Shown here piece after piece: positions 1 to 5,257 of a DNA stretch of 5,836 nt. The translations under genes and the position numbers were made by a program. Position 1 is the stretch's first letter; each line of letters opens with the position of its first letter. The stretch is from Gammaproteobacteria bacterium (lineage in GTDB: Bacteria; Pseudomonadota; Gammaproteobacteria; UBA9214). The stretch covers positions 1 to 5,836 of the forward strand of contig JAOTTU010000121.1 of assembly GCA_029864225.1 (NCBI GenBank), given 5' to 3'. The notes below the pieces were generated by a model, which did not search any database, was not told the origin of the DNA, and saw only the letters and a list, made by a program, of their open reading frames with translations.

Positions 1-1
1 G

Positions 2-484
2 CAGGCGTCGTCCACGGGCGCCAGGTGGCGCCTGGTAACCGATGGGGTCATGGGGGGTGTATCGGAGGGTCGCCTCAGTCCTGCCACCATGGAGGGGCGT
101 CCATGCCTGCGTCTGCAGGGGGAGGTGAGGCTGGAAAACAATGGCGGTTTTATCCAGGCTGCGCTGGATGTGCCGGACGCGGTGCTGGCCGGTATCGATG
201 CTTACCAGGGCATATTCCTGGAGGTTCATGGCAAAGGTGAGTCCTATAACGTCCACCTGCGCACCCGCGACCTGTGGCTGCCATGGCAGTCCTATCGCAC
301 GACTTTCACCGCTATGCCGCGATGGCAGATGCTTTACCTGCCTTTCGCCGGTTTCGAACCCTACCGTACCGGCAAGGCGCTTGATATATCGCGATTGCAA
401 AGAATAGGCGTCGTCGCCATCGGCCGCGCATTCAGCGCCGACCTGTGTATCGGGAAAATCGGTTTTTACCCCAGGCCGGACTAG
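2..484 (+). CDS. CIA30-family protein, 5' end outside window
   Basis: The reading frame is open from the window's left edge to a TAG stop, giving 161 visible residues; the true start lies upstream. Near the visible N-terminus stands the hallmark of the family named after complex I intermediate-associated protein 30: W9, then VTDGVMGGVSEGRL (visible residues 12-25). The C-terminal part also fits, with YLPFAGFEPYRTGK followed by LDISRLQRIGVVAIGR and a final strand LCIGKIGFYPRPD. This is a galactose-binding-like beta-sandwich fold. In mitochondria CIA30 helps assemble complex I; the role of stand-alone bacterial homologues is not established, so I assign no function. No signal peptide can be judged because the N-terminus is missing. 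A first in-frame ATG at position 50 would remove half of the DGVMGG motif and is not the start. The gene converges on the minus-strand operon, sharing its stop tetranucleotide with the 76-residue gene. Confidence 0.88.
   Translation, partial: QASSTGARWRLVTDGVMGGVSEGRLSPATMEGRPCLRLQGEVRLENNGGFIQAALDVPDAVLAGIDAYQGIFLEVHGKGESYNVHLRTRDLWLPWQSYRTTFTAMPRWQMLYLPFAGFEPYRTGKALDISRLQRIGVVAIGRAFSADLCIGKIGFYPRPD
481..484. other. Shared CTAG: overlapping stop codons of two convergent genes
   Basis: The palindromic tetranucleotide CTAG gives TAG on the plus strand (482-484, end of the CIA30 gene) and TAG on the minus strand (483-481, end of the 76-residue gene). The two convergent genes therefore end on the same four bases, leaving no intergenic DNA for a conventional terminator between them. 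Confidence 0.85.
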
Positions 485-711
485 TTAATGGTTCCGGTAT
501 CCGGATTGTCAGCGATGGCATCGTATACCTTTTTCAGGCCAGGTGTATTGCCAGCGCCGTGCTGGTCGATCTCCAGGTACTCCTGCCTGTTTCTCTCCGA
601 CTCAAAGTAAATCTTGATGGCATTGTCACCCTCGCCCTCGATTACGAACGGGGCATTTTCCAGGTCGCTGGCTTCATTCATGGAAATAGGATCAACGGTG
701 GTCGTTATCAT
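481..711 (-). CDS. Small acidic protein of unknown function (76 aa)
   Basis: I do not recognise this family. The protein has 15 Asp/Glu against 5 Lys/Arg, so it is strongly acidic, and has no signal peptide, membrane segment or cysteine. The most structured-looking part is residues 21-48, from PFVIEGEGD through IKIYFESE to RQEYLEI, which reads as two short beta strands followed by a helix; the tails (1-18 and 49-76) are rich in Asn, Asp, Gly and Thr and may be flexible. It is supported as a real gene by a strong Shine-Dalgarno (AGGAGAGA, 716-723), its position 21 bp behind the methyltransferase gene on the same strand, and an end that abuts the convergent CIA30 gene. A cytoplasmic accessory or regulatory role for the lipid-modification enzymes is only a guess from position. 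The second Met (residue 11) is an alternative start but has no comparable ribosome site. Confidence 0.72.
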   Translation of the reverse strand: MITTTVDPISMNEASDLENAPFVIEGEGDNAIKIYFESERNRQEYLEIDQHGAGNTPGLKKVYDAIADNPDTGTIN

Positions 712-715
712 GGTA

Positions 716-723
716 TCTCTCCT
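716..723 (-). promoter_or_regulatory. Ribosome binding site of the 76-aa gene
   Basis: The minus strand reads AGGAGAGA, then TACC, then ATG. This is the strongest Shine-Dalgarno-like sequence at any start in the window. It sits in the 21 bp gap after the methyltransferase stop, and it fixes the start at 711 rather than at the internal Met. Confidence 0.75.
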
Positions 724-732
724 GTGGAGACG

Positions 733-2016
733 TCAGTAATACGGATGCTGGCCTAGTTTCCGCGCAGCCAGTGGCTTGGTCAGGAGCAGCTGTACGGTGC
801 CGATGGCGCCATGCCGGAAGCCGCCCTCGCAATAACTCAGGTAATACTCCCACATGCGGATGAAGCGCTCCTGGTATCCGAGTTGGCGAACCCTGTCAAG
901 ATTTGCATGGAAGCGGTTTTTCCAGTGCCGCAGCGTGGTGGCGTAATGCAGGCCGATATCTTCCATGTGAAGGACGCGCATATCAGTCATGCGTGCGACA
1001 GAGTCGCTCAATGCGGACACGCATGGCAGGCAGCCACCCGGAAAGATATACCGCTGGATGAAGTCGATCGAATTCTTTGCAGCCGGGTAGCGCTGGTCGC
1101 TGATGGTGATCGACTGTAACAGCATCATGCCATCCGGCCTGAGCAGGCGGTTGCACTTCCTGAAGAAGGTATCGAAATAGCGGTGCCCTATGGCCTCGAT
1201 CATCTCTATCGAAACCAGCTTGTCATAGCTGCCCTCGAGGTCACGGTAATCCTCGAACAGCAGCGTAATCCTGTCTTCCAGACCGGCCTCCCGAACCCGT
1301 TGACAGGCATAGTCATACTGTTGCCTTGAGATGGTGGTCGTGGTGACACGGCAGCCGTAGTGCCTGGCAACATAGATGGCGAAACCGCCCCAGCCGGTGC
1401 CGATTTCGAGCACGTGATCTGAAGCCTTGAGACGGAGTTTGTCGCATATGCGCACCAGTTTGGCCTCGGAGGCCTCTTGCAATGTGGCCTGGGGGTTATT
1501 GAAGATCCCGCATGAGTACATCATGGTTTCGTCAAGAAACAGCTCAAACAGCTCATTTCCCAGGTCGTAGTGTGCCTCGATATTGCGACGACTGCCCTCC
1601 AGGGTGTTACGCCGCATAACACGCTGGAGCACGTTATATGGCTTGATAAACAGCCACCTTATCAATGTCCCCGTGCTATCGATGTACTCACGGTTGCAGA
1701 GGAATAATTCCACCATGCCGGTCAGATCATCACACTGCCAGTGATTATGAATGTAGGACTGCCCGCCACCCATGGCGCCACTGATCAGCACACTGGCATA
1801 AAAGGCGGGATCCGTGACATTCAGGGTAATGGATCCCGGAAATACCTCATCCCTTTGTCCGAATATGTGGATCTCCCCGCCGTCTTTGAGGATGAGTTCG
1901 CCGTGCTTGATATTTTTCAGTCGATCCAGCAATACCCGCTTGGGCTGGTTGGTGCATAAACCTGCCGGCAGGGATTGCAGAACTGATTTGTCGATACACA
2001 ATGCTGCGGATTTCAT
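733..2016 (-). CDS. cfa: Cyclopropane-fatty-acyl-phospholipid synthase-like SAM methyltransferase
   Basis: This 427-residue protein spans the Cfa family over its full length. Residues 147-171 contain the substrate and active-site signature AHYDLGNELFELF...MMYSCG. The SAM-binding motif I is VLEIGTGWGGFA (202-213), followed by SIEMIEAIG (269-277), YIFPGGCLP (323-331) and a C-terminal YYLSYCEGGF (391-400). Aligned by eye to E. coli Cfa, the bicarbonate-binding residues Cys139, Glu239, Ile268 and Tyr317 are matched by C169, E274, I303 and Y358, but His266 is replaced by Q301 (LLQSIT instead of LLHTIG). Family members transfer a methylene or methyl group from SAM to double bonds of phospholipid acyl chains at the inner membrane surface. 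The start overlaps the DUF1365 stop as ATGA and has a GGTGAG site 6 nt upstream. With DUF1365 and an amine oxidase upstream, the product could be cyclopropane, methyl-branched or furan-type rather than plain cyclopropane. The family call is firm; the exact product is unknown. Confidence 0.93.
   Translation of the reverse strand: MKSAALCIDKSVLQSLPAGLCTNQPKRVLLDRLKNIKHGELILKDGGEIHIFGQRDEVFPGSITLNVTDPAFYASVLISGAMGGGQSYIHNHWQCDDLTGMVELFLCNREYIDSTGTLIRWLFIKPYNVLQRVMRRNTLEGSRRNIEAHYDLGNELFELFLDETMMYSCGIFNNPQATLQEASEAKLVRICDKLRLKASDHVLEIGTGWGGFAIYVARHYGCRVTTTTISRQQYDYACQRVREAGLEDRITLLFEDYRDLEGSYDKLVSIEMIEAIGHRYFDTFFRKCNRLLRPDGMMLLQSITISDQRYPAAKNSIDFIQRYIFPGGCLPCVSALSDSVARMTDMRVLHMEDIGLHYATTLRHWKNRFHANLDRVRQLGYQERFIRMWEYYLSYCEGGFRHGAIGTVQLLLTKPLAARKLGQHPYY
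2013..2016 (-). other. ATGA stop/start overlap, DUF1365 to cfa
   Basis: The minus strand reads ATGA: the ATG of cfa (2016-2014) overlaps the TGA of the DUF1365 gene (2015-2013). A GGTGAG ribosome site (2023-2028) lies within the end of the DUF1365 gene. This arrangement is typical of termination-reinitiation coupling and suggests matched production of the two proteins. Confidence 0.85.
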
Positions 2017-2792
2017 GTTTTGCTCACCGGGTCTGGTGTCTCCAGTTTGTCAGGGTGCGTAACAAAGGGAACCTTTTTCAGCCACAGGCGCATGGCCTGG
2101 TAATAAATGGCGATCACGATCTTGGCCGTTATCAAGGGATAGCGAAGCAATACCCCGGCCAGAGTGCTGCCTGTGATAGGTCGTTGCCTGAGTGTTAGGG
2201 TGGCGTCGAACAGTACTTCATCGTTGCTATGGTTTTTCATATGGACGATGAGCTTTTCTGCCGGCTGGGTGAAGCGCCAGTCATAATCGATTTTCATATC
2301 CATAAAGGGAGAGACATGAAAACGCTTGTCGAGCAGGTAACGCATGACCTTGCCGTTGCCCCGGTTGTGCGACTCCGGCAGGATGTAACAGTATTGCTCA
2401 CCCCATGGCGTGTTATTTACCTCCGCGACAATGACCTCGAGCCTGTCGCCGGTCTTGTCAAAGCAGTAGTAGAAGCTTACGGGATTGAAACCGAAGCCAA
2501 AATAACGCAGGTTGGTCAGCAGCCTTATCGGACCGTCCAGGGAGATATCTGCCTGCTCTTTTACGAAGCGGCGCACCTCTGAGGCCAGATCTGCAGTCTT
2601 TTCACCGAGGTGATCCTCGCGCCTGAATCGCGCCAGTGCAGGGCGGCTGGCCGACCACAGCCAGCGCCTGCGAAAGACCCTTGGCAATTCATCGAGGTCA
2701 ATGTACAGCATGAACACCGCGTACCTGAACGCGTGCGTTACCGGAGTATGGCGACGGTGACTAACCTGCCCTACGTAGAGACGGCTGTGCAT
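2013..2792 (-). CDS. DUF1365 family protein
   Basis: This 259-residue protein is full length for DUF1365. The N-terminus has the family opening, RLYVGQVSHRRHTPVTHAFRY (residues 4-24), followed by YIDLDELP (30-37). The most conserved block is LLTNLRYFGFGFNPVSFYYC (91-110), then EVNNTPWGEQYCYIL (124-138), KRFHVSPFM (156-164) and a C-terminal IYYQAMRLWLKKVPFVTHP (229-247). There is no signal peptide; residues about 209-232 are moderately hydrophobic and may touch the membrane. The family has no proven reaction, but it is repeatedly encoded between a flavin amine oxidase and a Cfa-type methyltransferase, as here, and in Rhodobacter such genes belong to the singlet-oxygen (RpoE/ChrR) response. The start overlaps the last 32 bp of the amine oxidase gene, with AGGA about 12 nt upstream. 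A helper role in modifying phospholipid acyl chains is inferred from context only. Confidence 0.93.
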   Translation of the reverse strand: MHSRLYVGQVSHRRHTPVTHAFRYAVFMLYIDLDELPRVFRRRWLWSASRPALARFRREDHLGEKTADLASEVRRFVKEQADISLDGPIRLLTNLRYFGFGFNPVSFYYCFDKTGDRLEVIVAEVNNTPWGEQYCYILPESHNRGNGKVMRYLLDKRFHVSPFMDMKIDYDWRFTQPAEKLIVHMKNHSNDEVLFDATLTLRQRPITGSTLAGVLLRYPLITAKIVIAIYYQAMRLWLKKVPFVTHPDKLETPDPVSKT

Positions 2793-4038
2793 GTTTGATG
2801 TGTTTCCTGAAGTTTTTCACTGCATTTATTGCGCTGACGACCCCGTCCTCATGAAAACCATAGCGCCAGTAGGCGCCGCAATACCAGGTTCGCCGCTGGC
2901 CATTGATCTCGTCCTGACGTTGTTGTGCGGCAATGCCCGCCGCGGTAAACACCGGGTGTTCGTAGCTCAGGCGCCGGATTACGCGGTCGGGGTTGATGTT
3001 CCCGGAGTCATTCAGGGTGACGCAGAAGGTCTCGGGAGAGTCGAGTCCCTGCAGCATATTCATATTGTAGGTGACGGAGACACGTTGTTTATTTTCATTT
3101 CTTCGCAGGTAGTTCCAAGCCGCCCAGCAGCGCCTGTGCCGCGGGAGCAGGGAGATATCGGTGTGCAGTACGACCTCGTTACTCTGGTAGGGTATCGAAC
3201 CCAGGATCTCGCGCTCAAGCGGGTCCGGATCCGCCAGCATGGCAAGTGCCTGGTTGCTGTGGCTGGCGATGAAGACGTGATCGAAGTGCTCGACATGTCC
3301 GGTTGTCGTCCGCAGCTCGACATGGTCCGGATTGCGTCTCAGGGAAAGCACGGGCTGTTCGAGGCGTATTCGGTCCATGTACGGTGCAGTCAGGGCCTGG
3401 ACATATTCCCGCGAGCCTCCCCTGATGACGCGCCACTGCGGGCGGTTCCTGATATTCAGGAGTCCGTGGTTGGCGAAGAAGCGTATGAAATGACAGGCCG
3501 GGAAATCCAGCATCTGTTGCGGATCCGTTGACCAGATGGCAGCGCCCATGGGAATGATGTAGTTGTCTATGAATAGCCGGCCATATCCCCTGTTGCGCAG
3601 ATATTCATCCAGCGTCAGTGTGGCGTCACTGCTGTCAAGCAACTCGCGCGACTCCCGGTTGAAGCGCAGGATGTCCCTGATCATCCCGTGGAAACGTGGG
3701 CTGAGCAGATTGCGGCGCTGGCTAAACAGGCGGTTGAGCGAGGCGCCGTTGTACTCGATGCCGCTCGATTCGCAGCGAGTGCTGAAGCTCATCGTGGTGG
3801 GCTGTGTCTGAACTCCGAGTTCGTCGAGCAAGGCAATGAAATTCGGGTAGGTCCAGTCGTTGTAGACAATAAACCCCGTATCGATGACGTATTGCCTGTC
3901 GTTGCGGGAGATTTCATGGCTATGGGTATGGCCACCCACGTGTCTGCCCGATTCGAACACGGTTATCTCGTGCTCCCTGCACAGATGCCACGATGCAACA
4001 TTGCCGGCTATGCCTGTACCGATAACGGCTATCTTCAT
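2761..4038 (-). CDS. FAD-dependent amine-oxidase-like protein (NAD(P)-binding Rossmann)
   Basis: This is a 425-residue flavoprotein of the amine oxidase / phytoene-desaturase-like superfamily. The N-terminal dinucleotide fold is complete: IAVIGTGIAGN (residues 3-13, GxGxxG), then ITVFES ending the second strand with E29 for the ribose, and HVGGHTHS (33-40). A typical family block, YVIDTGFIVYND, follows, with FIDNYIIPMGAAIWS in the centre. The C-terminal FAD-contact motif is WYCGAYWRYGFHEDGVVSAI (about 385-404). No signal peptide is present, so it should be cytoplasmic or peripheral to the membrane. The start at 4038 puts the Rossmann strand at the very N-terminus and overlaps the lipocalin stop as ATGA; an in-frame extension of 75 codons upstream has no family similarity and lies over the lipocalin gene. 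The substrate is unknown. Its partnership with DUF1365 and Cfa suggests oxidation, reduction or desaturation of acyl chains. Confidence 0.92.
   Translation of the reverse strand: MKIAVIGTGIAGNVASWHLCREHEITVFESGRHVGGHTHSHEISRNDRQYVIDTGFIVYNDWTYPNFIALLDELGVQTQPTTMSFSTRCESSGIEYNGASLNRLFSQRRNLLSPRFHGMIRDILRFNRESRELLDSSDATLTLDEYLRNRGYGRLFIDNYIIPMGAAIWSTDPQQMLDFPACHFIRFFANHGLLNIRNRPQWRVIRGGSREYVQALTAPYMDRIRLEQPVLSLRRNPDHVELRTTTGHVEHFDHVFIASHSNQALAMLADPDPLEREILGSIPYQSNEVVLHTDISLLPRHRRCWAAWNYLRRNENKQRVSVTYNMNMLQGLDSPETFCVTLNDSGNINPDRVIRRLSYEHPVFTAAGIAAQQRQDEINGQRRTWYCGAYWRYGFHEDGVVSAINAVKNFRKHIKHAQPSLRRAG
4035..4038 (-). other. ATGA stop/start overlap, lipocalin to amine oxidase
   Basis: On the minus strand the ATG of the amine oxidase gene (4038-4036) shares two bases with the lipocalin TGA (4037-4035). 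Only a weak purine stretch (CCGGAAAA) precedes this ATG at a rather long distance, so translation probably depends on coupling to the lipocalin. Confidence 0.82.
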
Positions 4039-4604
4039 GGCTGAGGTTTTCCGGGTATTGCCGCATGCTGGGGCACGGGACGGATTTTCTGTATGTCGTA
4101 ACCCTGCCCGGCAATGACATCCAGAATAGTAGCGTAATCCTCCTCCGGTATCGTGGGCGTGCGCGCCATGATCCAGACATAGTCGCGCTTGCTGCGTCCT
4201 ATCACGGTCTGCGTGTAGTCCCCATTGAGATAGATGACCCGGTAGTCTGCCTTGATCGGCCACACAAACTGCATGCGCCAGATGGCGTTCGACGTGTCGT
4301 CCGTAACAAAGCCTGTCGGTTTGTAGGTCTTCACCGGACCATCGAAAGAGCCCTGGTTGAAGCGGAAGGTCGTGGCGACCTGTTTGCTGCCGACCAGCTC
4401 GTAGGACTCGATCGCATTGTGTGCGCGGCGTTCGATAAAGGTGGGTATGTTGGCAATCACGTACCAGTCCCCCATGAAGCGCTCCAGGTCGAGTTGTGCC
4501 ACGGTGCGGACCGGTGGGTAGGTGCTGCAGGCGGCCAGCGTCATGACCGGCAGCAGACAGGCGACGCGAATCAACCTGACCATGATGGAATTATTCCGGG
4601 ACAT
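4035..4604 (-). CDS. blc: Blc-like outer-membrane lipocalin (lipoprotein)
   Basis: This 189-residue protein begins with a lipoprotein signal peptide: basic n-region MVRLIR, a hydrophobic stretch, then lipobox LAAC with the lipidated cysteine at residue 26. Serine at +2 points to sorting to the outer membrane. The lipocalin motif 1 is DLERFMGDWYVIANIP (39-54, with the G-x-W of the fold at G45/W47). A second strand set (YKPTGFVTDDTSNAIWRMQFVWPIK region) and YVWIMARTP follow, and the C-terminal helix region ends in GYDIQKI, as in E. coli Blc. Blc proteins bind lysophospholipids or fatty acids, which suits a lipid-modification operon. Two starts are possible: 4604 (overlaps the DUF6134 gene by 14 bp, GGAG 12 nt upstream) and 4583 (Met8, 7 bp after the DUF6134 stop, a compact 18-residue signal peptide). 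Neither has a convincing ribosome site. The stop overlaps the amine oxidase start. Confidence 0.93.
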   Translation of the reverse strand: MSRNNSIMVRLIRVACLLPVMTLAACSTYPPVRTVAQLDLERFMGDWYVIANIPTFIERRAHNAIESYELVGSKQVATTFRFNQGSFDGPVKTYKPTGFVTDDTSNAIWRMQFVWPIKADYRVIYLNGDYTQTVIGRSKRDYVWIMARTPTIPEEDYATILDVIAGQGYDIQKIRPVPQHAAIPGKPQP

Positions 4605-5253
4605 AGCGCAGCGGGTCTCCGTTACCGGTCATCGATTGCAGGGCAAGCCAGCGGCCGTCCTGCGTGTACCATATCTCGATATCGAGATCGTCTGCGGTCA
4701 GCCTGTACCGGTGTGATCGGACAGCTGTTTCTCCCTCTGCAAAGTTATCCTCACCCAGATATTGCACTTCGATATCCACATATTCACCGGTCTGTGAATT
4801 CAGCAGGCGGTCGCGCTCGAGGAAGGACTTGTTCCAGTAGGCAAAGGTACTGACGCAGGCCGGGAGGGTATCCTCGCCCGAATTTGATTGGATGCGAAAA
4901 CCGTTCTCGCTGGCCAGGCCCTCGACCTGGAACTGCTTGCCGTTCTGGTCGGTGTGGGAGGAGATTCGTGTCAGGCAGCTGTCATTCCAGTGTTCGACAT
5001 TGTCATGACGGTAGCTGAAGAAGGGTATCTTCAGAAAAGTCACCTCGAACCTTGCCCGGGTGTCGAGACGTTGGTTGATGCCGTCTCGTGTCAGGATGAA
5101 ATGATGATGGCCAATCTCCCTGTCATCCAGGTAGACCTTGAAACGCCACTGCTGCACGTTCGTCGCACCGGCGACGGATGCAAGCAGCAGGGCCAGGCCG
5201 AACACCGCCCCTGACGTCATATTCACAACCCGATGGGCAATCTGTCCGGTCAT
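4591..5253 (-). CDS. Exported DUF6134 family protein
   Basis: The protein has 220 residues. Residues 1-30 form a Sec signal peptide with hydrophobic core VFGLALLLASVAGA and a likely cleavage after A30 (AGA|TN), so the mature protein should be periplasmic. The mature part starts WRFKVYLDDREIGHHHF, a beta-rich opening seen in the DUF6134 family, followed by FSYRHDNVEHWND (79-91), ISSHTDQNGK (97-106), STFAYWNKSFL (135-145) and LLNSQTGEYVDIEVQYLGED (150-169). Two cysteines, C93 and C133, could form a disulfide in the periplasm. No catalytic motif is evident; a lipid- or ligand-binding role is a guess from the neighbouring lipocalin. The family assignment is from recognition of the pattern and is less certain than that of the neighbours. 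The start at 5253 has GAGAG 8 nt upstream and lies 4 bp after the DUF1295 stop; Met12 (5220) is an alternative with a shorter signal peptide. Confidence 0.82.
   Translation of the reverse strand: MTGQIAHRVVNMTSGAVFGLALLLASVAGATNVQQWRFKVYLDDREIGHHHFILTRDGINQRLDTRARFEVTFLKIPFFSYRHDNVEHWNDSCLTRISSHTDQNGKQFQVEGLASENGFRIQSNSGEDTLPACVSTFAYWNKSFLERDRLLNSQTGEYVDIEVQYLGEDNFAEGETAVRSHRYRLTADDLDIEIWYTQDGRWLALQSMTGNGDPLRYVPE
4673..4688. repeat. 16-bp perfect palindrome inside the DUF6134 gene
   Basis: ATCTCGAT is followed directly by its reverse complement ATCGAGAT. It lies in codons for DLDIEI (residues 189-194 of the DUF6134 protein), and the symmetry may simply follow from that acidic/aliphatic codon run. 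No promoter-like elements were recognised nearby, so a regulatory role is not supported. Confidence 0.5.
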
Positions 5254-5257
5254 GAAT

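Noticed and set aside
452..471. Imperfect inverted repeat GGGAAAA ... TTTTTACCC at the end of the CIA30 gene
   Set aside because: The stem is A/T-rich and bulged and lacks a following T-tract; it lies in coding sequence and is probably chance.
493..505. Short hairpin TCCGG-TAT-CCGGA near the convergent gene ends
   Set aside because: The stem is only 5 bp and no T-run follows on either strand, so it does not qualify as an intrinsic terminator.
811..1119. Plus-strand open frame opposite the cfa gene
   Set aside because: It lies antisense within a full-length Cfa family gene and has no recognisable motif.
1806..1838. Inverted repeat CGGGATCC / GGATCCCG with a 17-nt spacer
   Set aside because: Both arms contain the self-complementary GGATCC within cfa codons (P-G-S and T-D-P); no associated regulatory element was seen.
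2791..3531. Plus-strand open frame (246 codons) opposite the amine oxidase
   Set aside because: It is a shadow of a clearly recognised flavoprotein gene, with no recognisable domain or ribosome site of its own.
4039..4263. In-frame 75-codon N-terminal extension of the amine oxidase frame
   Set aside because: The extension lies wholly over the lipocalin gene, has low-complexity composition unlike the family, and precedes a perfect Rossmann start at MKIAVIGTGIAG.
4065..4853. Long plus-strand open frame (262 codons) opposite the lipocalin and DUF6134 genes
   Set aside because: It resembles no known protein and runs antisense to two well-supported genes; it is explained by the codon bias of the opposite strand.
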